NCBI GenBank assembly: GCA_024919175.1
Contig: CP103804.1
Location: forward strand, 2,666,001 to 2,730,000
Origin: Clostridioides difficile
GTDB taxonomy: Bacteria; Bacillota; Clostridia; Peptostreptococcales; Peptostreptococcaceae
DNA: 64,000 bases
Reading direction: 5' to 3'
Part shown: positions 1 through 7,485 of the stretch, piece by piece
Layout: every line of letters starts with the position of its first letter
How positions within the stretch are numbered: position 1 is the first letter of the stretch
The notes under the pieces: model-generated
Database searches by the model: none
Seen by the model: only the letters and a program-made list of their open reading frames with translations
Told to the model about the DNA's origin: nothing
Made by a program: the position numbers and the translations under genes

Positions 1-27
1 AAAAAATTATAAAAGGAGTTGTTTTAA

Positions 28-609
28 ATGGGTATAACTTTAGCAAAAGGACAAAAAGTAAGTTTAACAAAAACTAATCCAGGACTTAAAAAAGTAATGG
101 TAGGATTAGGATGGGATACTAATAAATATGATGGTGGTTTTGATTTTGATTTAGATGCTTCTGCATTTTTAACTGGAGCTGATGGTAAGGTAACAACTGA
201 TGGAGATTTCATATTCTATAATAATTTAAAACATGCTTCTGGAGCAGTTGAATACATGGGAGATAATAGAACAGGAGTTGGAGATGGTGATGATGAGCAA
301 ATAAGTGTTGACCTATCTAAAATACCACAAAACATTGCAAAGATATCATTTACTGTTACTATAAATGAAGCTGTTACAAGAAGACAAAACTTTGGACAAG
401 TTGAAAATTCATATATAAGAATTTATAATGAAGAAACTAATGAAGAGCTTATCAAATATGAATTAGGTGAGGATTTTAGTATAGAAACAGCAATAGTTGT
501 TGCAGAGTTATATAAACATAATGAAGAATGGAAATTCAATGCATTAGGTTCTGGTTTTGAAGATGGACTTGCAGGATTATGTGGAAATTTTGGTGTCAAT
601 ATAGGCTAA
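28..609 (+). CDS. terD: TerD-family tellurium resistance / calcium-binding stress protein
   Basis: The 193-residue product has the usual TerD length. It starts MGITLAKGQ and carries the family's acidic calcium-binding motifs: GGFDFDLDASAF at about residues 36-47 and GDNRTGVGDGDDE at about 78-90. TerD proteins are cytoplasmic stress proteins linked to tellurite, oxidant and phage tolerance; their biochemical role is unsettled. An AAAGGAG ribosome binding site lies just before the ATG. The gene sits at the window edge and is followed by a terminator, so it is probably the last gene of a ter cluster extending to the left. Confidence 0.93.
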   Translation: MGITLAKGQKVSLTKTNPGLKKVMVGLGWDTNKYDGGFDFDLDASAFLTGADGKVTTDGDFIFYNNLKHASGAVEYMGDNRTGVGDGDDEQISVDLSKIPQNIAKISFTVTINEAVTRRQNFGQVENSYIRIYNEETNEELIKYELGEDFSIETAIVVAELYKHNEEWKFNALGSGFEDGLAGLCGNFGVNIG

Positions 610-681
610 TAATAATTAATAAAAAATAGAAATATGCTATTAGTCTAACTCTAATAAAAGTGTTTTCTGTTTTTAAGATTT

Positions 682-715
682 GTCGTAGGATATTTGCGTA
701 TTCTACGACTTTCTT
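682..715 (+). terminator. Intrinsic terminator after terD
   Basis: A 9-bp stem (GTCGTAGGA at 682-690 with TTCTACGAC at 701-709, one G-T pair) is followed by a short T-rich tail. It closes the terD transcript. Confidence 0.7.
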
Positions 716-884
716 ATGCGTAAATATTGTCAACAAAATTAAAGCGTAAATATCTGATTTACCATAAACGCAGTATCATTATTTAGAATAATCCACAATA
801 ACCATCAACCATTTACATAACTCTTTCCTTTTGTTTTTATATTTATGTTATACTATGGTAAAAAGCTTAGAAAGTGGTGAAAAA

Positions 885-1694
885 ATGGAGGATAAATTAT
901 ACCTTATAGGTAAATTTGCATCAATAAACAAAGTTTCCACAAGAATGCTCCGTCACTACGATAAAATAAATTTATTGAATCCAATTTTGATTAAGGAAAA
1001 TGGCTATCGCTACTACAGTGAACAACAAATTGCTATCATATCAAAAATAAAATTGTTACGTGATTGTGATTTTTCATTAGATGAGATTGCACAAATATTT
1101 AAAAATGATAGTGATACTTTCTTTATGGAACAGGTAAAGTGCAAAATAATTGACTTGAACCAGCAAGTTAAGCTACATCAAAAGGCACTTAAATTATTAG
1201 AAAGATTTAGCAAAGAAACCTGTCAAAATAACTTTGTAAACCAGTATGGTATTTCTCTTGTGCAACGAACAGAAAACGCGCTATTGGTTTCTAATCAAAA
1301 ATTTAATTTGGAACACATAGAAACTGAATTTGATAAACTTTTTGTCTTTCTTGAAAAAAAGCATTTAAACACAAATGGATGTGCTGTATTAATAAGTTAC
1401 TTTGATGAAAATAAGGAGAACAAAAACCAAGTGGGTATTCCTGTGACAGAAACTTATCAGGATGAACAATATATCACTATTGTTCTTCCAAAATCTAAAT
1501 GCATCTCCACAATTCACTATGGGGATTATTATAATATTGGATATGCATATAACAGCATTATAAGATATGCTGAGCTAAATGGTTATTCGATTGAGCATTG
1601 TTTCACTGAACGATATTTAATTGACAGCTCACATACAGTAAATCAAACTCAATATGTGACAGAAATTTCAGTTTCCATTAAAAATAGCCCTTGA
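885..1694 (+). CDS. MerR-family regulator with GyrI-like effector domain
   Basis: The product is 269 residues from the ATG at 885, which has a GTGGTGA ribosome binding site in front. An upstream in-frame TTG at 831 lies in the likely promoter (TATACT at 849-854), so I reject it. Residues ~6-72 form a MerR winged helix (LIGKFASINKVSTRMLRHYD, then GYRYYSEQQI), followed by a coiled-coil linker. The C-terminal ~150 residues resemble the GyrI-like small-molecule binding fold of BmrR-type multidrug sensors. It has no exporter neighbour. The secreted deiminase at 5187 has a MerR-like promoter and may be its target (inference). Confidence 0.85.
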   Translation: MEDKLYLIGKFASINKVSTRMLRHYDKINLLNPILIKENGYRYYSEQQIAIISKIKLLRDCDFSLDEIAQIFKNDSDTFFMEQVKCKIIDLNQQVKLHQKALKLLERFSKETCQNNFVNQYGISLVQRTENALLVSNQKFNLEHIETEFDKLFVFLEKKHLNTNGCAVLISYFDENKENKNQVGIPVTETYQDEQYITIVLPKSKCISTIHYGDYYNIGYAYNSIIRYAELNGYSIEHCFTERYLIDSSHTVNQTQYVTEISVSIKNSP

Positions 1695-2355
1695 TATTAA
1701 CATAATACCATATTTTTATTTATAAACCGCTCAATTTTAATACTTATAATCAATATTTTCATGATAGAGTCAGTTAAATGTCAGCAAAATATTTTATCCA
1801 CAATTTTTATATAAGTTTTTCATACCTTATCAACATAATTATCCGCAATAATAAAAAGGTAGCTACTATTAGCATAAGTACTACCTTTTAATCTATTCCT
1901 CTTCTTCTTGCTAACTTTTTATCTATTCCTCTAATTTTTCCATTTTATCGCTACTTAAATCTTCTTCCTCATATGGTTTTAAAATTTATAATAGATATAT
2001 ACACCCCAATTTTCTCTTATTCTAATATATGCCTGTAGAAATGTCAAACGGCTCATTTCGTGTCATAACTTCATTTCACTGTGTATAAACCCTTTTTCCA
2101 TTTTAACACTATTTTACTTTTTGTAGATTGGATGGCTCACAACAAAAGTACGCTTTTTCTGTATATTAATGAAATTTTCTAATATAACTATAACACATCT
2201 TAGTATGATAATTTTTATTCGTTTTATTATTACAACTTATATTATCGTTTTATGTGCTTTGTTAGTATTTTTAATATTTTAGACACTCTTTATACTTATG
2301 TTACTGATATACTTTTATTAAGAAAAGTAAATATAATATGAGTTGGTGATGATTT
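1695..2355. other. Gene-poor stretch with terminator and decayed coding tails
   Basis: This stretch holds a hairpin with AAAGGTAG and CTACCTTT arms (about 1853-1890) that can terminate the MerR transcript. On the minus strand at 1923-1985 a short open tail ends in KPYEEEDLSSDKMEKLEE and a stop, and has no start. It looks like the end of a lost gene. Another minus-strand tail near 2100-2160 reads KKRTFVVSHPIYKK and then stops. No intact gene is visible. Confidence 0.5.
1769..1790 (+). repeat. 22-bp direct repeat, left copy
   Basis: GTCAGTTAAATGTCAGCAAA plus AT matches 5027-5048 (GTCAATTAAATGTCAGTAAT plus AT) at 19 of 22 positions in the same orientation. The right copy is just beyond the integrase remnant, so the pair could be the att ends of a decayed element. 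A shared protein-binding site is the alternative. Confidence 0.45.
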
Positions 2356-2558
2356 ATGAAATATATTTTAAAGAGTTCTTTTCGTACTATGCTAGGATTT
2401 TGTATTGGTACATTAATATGTATATCTTATGAATTTATTTCTAAAAAAGAAATAAGCTTTTATACAATTAGGCTATTTATTTTTTACTTACTGGAGTGCT
2501 TATAGGTACTCTAATACGTATAATATTTTTATATTTAAGTCAAAATAGAAAACATTAA
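2356..2558 (+). pseudogene. Frameshifted two-helix small membrane protein
   Basis: An ATG at 2356 opens a hydrophobic frame (MKYILKSSFRTMLGFCIGTL...) that stops at 2505. Moving to the next frame at the T6 run (2480-2485) gives a natural continuation, LLTGVLIGTLIRIIFLYLSQ, ending at 2558. One lost T would explain this. The repaired product is ~67 residues with two membrane helices carrying a repeated G-x-x-I-G-T-L-I pattern, loosely like DUF3021. The zero-frame codons ATT-TTT-TAC do not form a standard -1 slippery heptamer, so a mutation is more likely than programmed frameshifting. A sequencing error is possible. Confidence 0.6.
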
Positions 2559-2618
2559 TCGAGTATATTATAAAGGAGATAATGCTATATAGATTTTTGA
2601 AACAATACACTTTTAAGT

Positions 2619-2906
2619 ATGGGAGTAATATTTACAATAGGAATTACAATAAGATATTTGATTAAAGGTAAAGCTAATTATTGCAAGAAAAAATATTTAG
2701 ATAAGTTAGAGTTGAAGTATGGAAATATAGATAGAGAAAAAGCTATTAAACTAGAACTATTTTTTAACTATTTAATAAGTTTAGAATACATAATAATGGG
2801 TTTATTAATAAGAAAATTTGATACTGCAATAATATCAGTAATATTAGTATCAATTGTAACAATAATATCCTATTATCTAGTTAGAAAGAAATACATAACT
2901 CTGTAA
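2619..2906 (+). CDS. Small membrane protein, possibly 5'-frameshifted
   Basis: I do not recognise the family. The 95 residues hold an N-terminal helix (MGVIFTIGITIRYLI), a basic amphipathic middle (KKKYLDKLELKYGNIDREKA), and two helices at about 47-64 and 68-86. The ATG at 2619 has no ribosome binding site. An AAAGGAG sits at 2572-2578 before an ATG at 2582 in another frame (MLYRFLKQYTF). Removing one T near 2611-2614 would join the two as MLYRFLKQYTLSMGVIF, giving a complete first helix. It follows another frameshifted membrane gene, and both look part of a decaying segment. Confidence 0.55.
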   Translation: MGVIFTIGITIRYLIKGKANYCKKKYLDKLELKYGNIDREKAIKLELFFNYLISLEYIIMGLLIRKFDTAIISVILVSIVTIISYYLVRKKYITL

Positions 2907-2937
2907 AAACTAATAAAATTAATGATTAAAACAAAAA

Positions 2938-2971
2938 AGAAGGTAACAACTCTCTCTAGTTGCTACCTTTG
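2938..2971. terminator. Bidirectional terminator between convergent genes
   Basis: AAGGTAACAACT (2940-2951) pairs with AGTTGCTACCTT (2958-2969). T/A runs on both sides serve the convergent genes at 2619 and 2978. Confidence 0.75.
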
Positions 2972-2977
2972 TAATCA

Positions 2978-3274
2978 TCAATTCTTAATTTTTGATACAC
3001 TAAAATTTTTAACTTGAGATTTAAACAAATTTTCAATCTCATCAACTATACTTTGTATATTATTTTCATATTTTAAATCATAATATACATTTATTTCACC
3101 TATGCTATTTACACTTATAGAATAGTCTTTTCTTTCTATTATACATATGTCTCCACAGTCTGATAAATCATTCTTATATATTGATTTTAATTGTCTTTTT
3201 ATCTTGAGAAAATCTATCGCTGGATAAACATTATTTGGATAAAAACTCTTATCATATATTAACATCTTATCCAC
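2978..3274 (-). CDS. Hypothetical protein, 98 aa
   Basis: I recognise no family. The protein begins MDKMLIYDKSFYPNNVYPAI, is soluble, and has a Cys pair in SDCGDICIIERKD at about residues 39-51, followed by beta-rich sequence (YSISVNSIGEINVYYDLKY) and an amphipathic C-terminal helix. AAGGGGTGG precedes the ATG. It has its own terminator and no operon partner. Confidence 0.6.
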   Translation of the reverse strand: MDKMLIYDKSFYPNNVYPAIDFLKIKRQLKSIYKNDLSDCGDICIIERKDYSISVNSIGEINVYYDLKYENNIQSIVDEIENLFKSQVKNFSVSKIKN

Positions 3275-3584
3275 CCCTTATAATTCTATTTATAAAACTT
3301 TATACCTTATTAAAATCATATTAAACATATTTTTCCATATTTTTATAATTATTATAAAGTCTTCACTCTATCTATTAATTTAATTCACATCTTTCTTAAT
3401 TTATAGTTTTATTGTATCTAATTTTAAAACTATAAATGTCTAGAAAATGTAGATGAAGTGTAGGCGAAATGCAAATGAATTTATATGTTTTTAGAAATAA
3501 AAAAGAACTCATAGAAATAAGTTCTTTTATCTATAACTTTTATCGATTTTTGAAATCTAATACTAGAGTTACTAGTCATCACTT
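3275..3584. other. Intergenic stretch with one terminator
   Basis: AAAAGAACT and AGTTCTTTT (about 3501-3528) form a hairpin whose minus-strand side is followed by a T run. It probably terminates the gene at 3585. I see nothing else beyond AT-rich promoter sequence for the gene at 2978. Confidence 0.55.
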
Positions 3585-3986
3585 TTAAGAATTATTTTTT
3601 AGAGAGTGTATTCCATCCATTAATACTTTAGAATCTATTTTTAAGTATCTAGAATACAGCCAAACAACTGGACTGCGAATCCTACCTCTAGAGCAAGCAA
3701 TTATTAGCTTTTTACTATTGTTATCACTAATAGATAATAGCCTGTCTTTTATTTTTTTATGATTTTTTATTAAACCATATAAAACAACAATTCCTGCAAT
3801 AGCTTTATTCCTGTGCAAGAAGTCATATTCTTTTTCATTAATAACAGAGATATTATGTTCTAATTTGGCTATACTACCATATTCTATAGATGTACGTACA
3901 TCAACAATTACTTCATCAACGATTTCACTATGTTTTATTAGATATTGTGGACATAATTTTTTCATGTATATATCTAAAGTCTGCAT
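3585..3986 (-). CDS. Isolated rhodanese domain resembling the SelU/MnmH N-terminus
   Basis: The 133 residues align with the N-terminal rhodanese domain of tRNA 2-selenouridine synthase. DEVIVDVRTSIEYGSIAKLEHNISV matches the D-V-R-S-P-x-E-Y start, and LIIACSRGRIRSPVVWLYSR matches the C-W-R-G-G-M-R-S active-site loop, with the catalytic Cys kept. The C-terminal P-loop geranyl/selenophosphate domain is absent. The gene may be a stand-alone thiol-transfer domain acting with a partner elsewhere, or a truncated SelU. The ATG has a GGAGAGA site upstream. Confidence 0.65.
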   Translation of the reverse strand: MQTLDIYMKKLCPQYLIKHSEIVDEVIVDVRTSIEYGSIAKLEHNISVINEKEYDFLHRNKAIAGIVVLYGLIKNHKKIKDRLLSISDNNSKKLIIACSRGRIRSPVVWLYSRYLKIDSKVLMDGIHSLKNNS

Positions 3987-4156
3987 AAGTATCTCTCCTT
4001 AATTTTTTGCATAATATATTAATTTATTATACTATAAAAAAGTCCACCCTTACAGTCGTTTATTAATATAAATTTATAATTATCCTAAAAATTTTTTAAA
4101 TATATCATAGGATTTATATCGAGATTTTACCTGAATCTTTAAATGATTATTTAATA

Positions 4157-4190
4157 TAAAAAAAGAGCCATTTTACTTGCAGCTCTTTAA
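4157..4190 (-). terminator. Terminator downstream of the YbjQ-like gene
   Basis: AAAGAGC (4162-4168) pairs with GCTCTTT (4182-4188). The minus-strand product ends in a T run encoded by the A stretch at 4158-4164. Confidence 0.6.
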
Positions 4191-4281
4191 GCTAATTTTC
4201 TTTCGCATTAGCAAACTTTCTTATAATTTAGTGTATAGAAAAATACCATCTACAAAGATTACCTTTTGACTTAATCTATTT

Positions 4282-4557
4282 TTACAGAGTTTTTACAGCA
4301 GTTCCATATGCAAATATCTCAACAACCTGTTTTTTACTTGCAAATCCATCAGCTACAGCAATACGATATTCAAATTGACAATTAATCACAGCATTCCCAC
4401 CTAATTGTTCACATTTTTTCTTTAATTGTTCCTTTACTCCTTTAAACGCTGAGTTTGGGTCTGCACTTCTAAAAATCCCTTCCTTATGAGAGTCTATCGC
4501 AAATATAGCATCTATAACCCCATATTCTTCTTTAATATCTCCAGTGCTTATAATCAT
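4282..4557 (-). CDS. YbjQ/DUF74 heavy-metal-binding-domain protein
   Basis: The 91-residue product matches the YbjQ (PF01906) pattern: a Gly-rich beta start (IISTGDIKEEYGVIDAIFA), a helix ending EQLGGNAVINCQFEYR, and a final strand (KQVVEIFAYGTAV). The family forms pentameric small proteins of unknown function. I chose the ATG at 4557 because GGAGG lies 8 nt upstream. An earlier in-frame ATG at 4572 overlaps that GGAGG and so cannot use it. The gene is monocistronic. Confidence 0.82.
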   Translation of the reverse strand: MIISTGDIKEEYGVIDAIFAIDSHKEGIFRSADPNSAFKGVKEQLKKKCEQLGGNAVINCQFEYRIAVADGFASKKQVVEIFAYGTAVKTL

Positions 4558-4667
4558 AGTTATATCCTCCAATACCTTTTTCTTTAATAGTAGTCTAAAG
4601 TATATTATATTTCAACAAAATCAATAATACTTTTATAATACTTAAAAAAATAAAATTATTTGCTCCA

Positions 4668-4986
4668 GATAAACTTATAAGTTTATTTAAAGAAGAAAAA
4701 TCAAAACAAAATAAGTTGAAATTACAGGGAGCATTGAAAAATGAATTTGATTTAAGATGTTCCTTTAAAAAAATTATTAAGAGATAATCATCTTAGAGAT
4801 ATAAAAGTACATGAATTAAGACATACAAATGCAACTTTGATGTTACTTCTAGACACTAAAATAAAAACTATTTCTGAAATATTATGGCATGCAGATATAA
4901 GGATAACTATAAATAGATATTCTCACTTGCTAGATGAAATGGACAAAGAAGCACCTCAAAATATAAGTAAAATACTAATCAAATAA
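4668..4986 (+). pseudogene. Tyrosine recombinase (phage/ICE integrase) remnant
   Basis: In one frame at ~4668-4770 the sequence reads DKLISLFKEEKSKQNKLK followed by LQGALKNEFDL, typical of integrase catalytic-domain starts. A frame change then leads to PLKKLLRDNHLRDIKVHELR, HTNATLMLL, and a tail with ILWHADIRITINRYSHLLDE, ending at 4986. The R-H-x-x-R motif (HELRHT), the WHAD box and the catalytic Tyr (NRYSH) are visible. The N-terminus and part of the middle are lost, so it is inactive. It shows that a mobile element once sat here. Confidence 0.88.
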
Positions 4987-5026
4987 TGGTCAGCTAAATA
5001 TTAATTGAATCACCTTTTTTATATTT

Positions 5027-5048
5027 GTCAATTAAATGTCAGTAATAT
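5027..5048 (+). repeat. 22-bp direct repeat, right copy
   Basis: This is the partner of 1769-1790 (19 of 22 identical) and lies 41 bp after the integrase remnant's stop. A shorter related stretch, GTCAGCTAAATATTAA, is at 4989-5004. It is a candidate attachment-site relic. Confidence 0.45.
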
Positions 5049-5123
5049 TGATAATAGAGTTTATTTATAGAACATTTGAAATTGCTCCTATCCAAGAAAG
5101 TTTATAATTGCTTTTTATTTGCT

Positions 5124-5155
5124 GTTGACATTAACACAGTGTCAACGCTTATCCT
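5124..5155 (+). promoter_or_regulatory. MerR-type promoter/operator before the deiminase
   Basis: TTGACA (5125-5130) and TATCCT (5150-5155) are separated by 19 bp, the long spacer typical of MerR-activated promoters. A perfect inverted repeat, GTTGACA-N9-TGTCAAC (5124-5146), overlaps the -35 and spacer. The MerR/GyrI protein at 885 is a candidate activator (inference). Confidence 0.55.
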
Positions 5156-5186
5156 GTTTTTAGGACATAAAAACAGGAGGATTCTT

Positions 5187-6305
5187 ATGAAAAAAATAGT
5201 TGCAATACTTGCACTGCTTTTGTACTATGCCATATCCGCAAATAACGAGATATCAAAAGACAAGCAATCCCATATAGAGGAAACCAAAATGACCTATGCA
5301 ATGCCATCAGAGGATTTTCCCCATGAAGGAACATGGCTCACATGGCCACATCCATATACCTATGGAATAGAATATCAAAATGAGTTAGAAGATATCTGGA
5401 TTCAAATGACACAGGCACTCCATGTCGCCGAAAAAGTTCACATTGTTGCATATAACAAAAAAGAACAGGCACGAATTGAAAAACTACTTTTAGCTGATGG
5501 AGTTAATATGAACCAAATTGACTTTGTTATTTCAAAGTCTAATGATGTCTGGATTCGAGACACTGGTCCAATGTTTGTTTTTGATGAAAACAATAAACTG
5601 ATGATTGCAGACTTTTACTTTGATGGTTGGGGCAAAAAGGTCAAATTTAAAAACGACAACCAAATTCCTTCTGCTGTAGGAATACAAAAAAACATTCCTG
5701 TCATCGATATTTCTGATTTCGTACTTGAAAGTGGTTCTATTGAAATAGATGGTAATGGCACGCTTATGGCAAGCCTTAGTTCCATTGTAAGCAAAAACAG
5801 AAACCAAAATCTTACTGTAAAACAGGCTGAGGAATATCTGTTTAAGTATCTTGGTGTAACAAATTTCATATGGCTTGAAGGAGTCATTGATGAAGACATC
5901 ACTGACGCACACATTGATGGAATTGCTCGCTTTCTTGATAATCGCACCATTTTAACAGTGTCAGAGGATGATTTTTTAGAGCTTTATGAAAACATAAACA
6001 TAAATGATTATAATACTATACAAAATGCCAAAAACACAAGTGGTGAACCTTATGAAATTGTAAAACTCCCTCTAACTAAAAAAAATGTAAAGGGACTGGA
6101 TTACAAAGGTTCTTACTTGAATTACTATATTGGAAACAAGGTTGTACTTGTACCAGTATATGATGATGAAAATGATGATGTTGCACTGGAAATCATATCA
6201 GAGCTTTATCCTAAAAGAAAAATTATTCCAATAAGTGTAAGCGCCCTTTTTCAATATGGAGGAATGATTCATTGTGTAACACAGCAACAACCAGTGAGTA
6301 AATAG
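5187..6305 (+). CDS. Secreted agmatine/peptidyl-arginine deiminase (PAD_porph family)
   Basis: The 372-residue product starts at the ATG at 5187, 8 nt after AGGAGG; a reading frame open from 5076 would include the promoter. A signal peptide (KKIVAILALLLYYAISA) is followed by the guanidino-group hydrolase fold: EGTWLTWP (~47-54), VWIRDTGP (~121-128), ESGSIEIDG (~182), the catalytic His of TDAHIDG (~242) and the catalytic Cys of YGGMIHCVTQ (363). The family hydrolyses agmatine to N-carbamoylputrescine and ammonia, or citrullinates C-terminal Arg. A signal peptide is unusual for agmatine deiminases and suggests an extracytoplasmic role. Codon use is slightly more GC-rich than its neighbours. Confidence 0.85.
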   Translation: MKKIVAILALLLYYAISANNEISKDKQSHIEETKMTYAMPSEDFPHEGTWLTWPHPYTYGIEYQNELEDIWIQMTQALHVAEKVHIVAYNKKEQARIEKLLLADGVNMNQIDFVISKSNDVWIRDTGPMFVFDENNKLMIADFYFDGWGKKVKFKNDNQIPSAVGIQKNIPVIDISDFVLESGSIEIDGNGTLMASLSSIVSKNRNQNLTVKQAEEYLFKYLGVTNFIWLEGVIDEDITDAHIDGIARFLDNRTILTVSEDDFLELYENININDYNTIQNAKNTSGEPYEIVKLPLTKKNVKGLDYKGSYLNYYIGNKVVLVPVYDDENDDVALEIISELYPKRKIIPISVSALFQYGGMIHCVTQQQPVSK

Positions 6306-6450
6306 CAAAATATTTGCTGTGATTTTGATATAGAAAAAATTGTAAAAACTACTAGTTTTGTAGTCAAAAATTTTACTCACGATTATGAACAATTTACTGG
6401 AATCTCGCCTTTTATCTTAATTTCGAGATTAATCATATAATCTTTATAAT

Positions 6451-6494
6451 CAAAAACCATGCTTCTGATTTTTAGGTCAGTAGCATGGTTTTTT
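6451..6494. terminator. Strong terminator after the deiminase
   Basis: AAACCATGCT and AGCATGGTTT arms, extended by CTGA/TCAG across one unpaired base per side, are followed by a T6 run on the plus strand. Confidence 0.8.
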
Positions 6495-6661
6495 GTCAGC
6501 TATAATACTAAACTTTCTTATTTTTCTACTTAAAGACATCCTAATTAGTCTTTCATAGTAACACTCCTCTTCACTAATTTTTTTATATTTAATTTTAACA
6601 CTTACTTAAGCTTATACTTTATCTAAAATTAAACACCATAAAAATAGTTATAAATATAATT

Positions 6662-6700
6662 AAAAAAAGAGCCTTCTAAGTCTACCTAAAGGCTCTAAAA
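6662..6700 (-). terminator. Terminator of the LysE/RhtB gene
   Basis: AGAGCCTT (6668-6675) pairs with AAGGCTCT (6689-6696). An A run on the left gives a T tail on the minus strand. Confidence 0.7.
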
Positions 6701-6790
6701 TAATTAGCTAATAGCATAATCTAAAATTATGATTATAAAATATAGAACTGTTAAACTTTCCAAAATTACTTACAACTTTTATATAATAAG

Positions 6791-7378
6791 TTATGCCAAA
6801 ATTAGATTTAATGCACTCCAAACAAGTATCAGTGCCATAAGAGTGTTAAATAACCTGTAATATCTGTTTATATATTTTTTCAAAAGCCCCCCTGCTAGAG
6901 CCCATGTTATTGTTCCAGATATTCCTACAATAGAACTACAAATAGCAGTTACCAATAAAAATACAATCGAATTTGACACAGGAATTACATATCCCATATA
7001 AACAGTGATACCATACAAAATAATTTTGACATTTACAAATTGTAGAATAAACCCTGACCAAAAAGATTTTGTTTGTGTTTTATTTTCATCACTTGGCCTA
7101 CTCTTAGCAACATGAACTGCCAAATAGATAATATATATAGCTCCTATGTATTTCATGGTATCAATTAATGTTGGAATAAACTTTGACAATCCAAAACATC
7201 CTAAAGCACATATAGTCATAACACACACAAATCCAGCACTAATACCTATAATCATTGACTTTCCTTTTTGCCATCCATTATTACTTATTGTATTTAATGC
7301 AAGAATATTATTTGGCCCTGGTGTAAAACCTGTTACAAAAGCATAAGGTAAAAAAGATAATAAAATTTCACTCAACAC
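6791..7378 (-). CDS. LysE/RhtB-family amino-acid exporter
   Basis: The 195-residue integral membrane protein has about six helices. It carries the family signature GFTPGPNNILAL at residues ~17-28 and the Asn-Val in the fourth helix region (FVNVKIILYG). Family members export amino acids such as lysine, threonine or homoserine lactone; the substrate cannot be read from the sequence. It is divergently transcribed from a LysR gene 107 bp away, with a shared operator region, so the LysR protein probably controls it. Confidence 0.88.
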   Translation of the reverse strand: MLSEILLSFLPYAFVTGFTPGPNNILALNTISNNGWQKGKSMIIGISAGFVCVMTICALGCFGLSKFIPTLIDTMKYIGAIYIIYLAVHVAKSRPSDENKTQTKSFWSGFILQFVNVKIILYGITVYMGYVIPVSNSIVFLLVTAICSSIVGISGTITWALAGGLLKKYINRYYRLFNTLMALILVWSALNLILA

Positions 7379-7407
7379 TTGTAATCACTCTCCTTTTATA
7401 TTATAAT

Positions 7408-7459
7408 ACTTTAAATTAAACATTTAAACAAATCGAAATATTTAAAGTTATACTTTAAA
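7408..7459. promoter_or_regulatory. LysR-type operator between exporter and regulator
   Basis: A perfect dyad, TTTAAAGT-TAT-ACTTTAAA (7441-7459), lies upstream of the LysR gene, and a third ACTTTAAA half-site is at 7408-7415. The arrangement fits a recognition site plus an activation half-site in a shared divergent promoter. Confidence 0.55.
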
Positions 7460-7485
7460 ATTATTGAACTATATAGGAGGAAAAC

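Noticed and set aside
2476..2490. Programmed -1 frameshift in the small membrane gene
   Set aside because: The zero-frame codons ATT-TTT-TAC do not give an X-XXY-YYZ heptamer and no stimulatory hairpin follows, so an indel is simpler.
5532..5950. Two long antisense frames inside the deiminase gene
   Set aside because: They are shadows of a gene with intact catalytic motifs, lack ribosome binding sites and have no recognisable domains.
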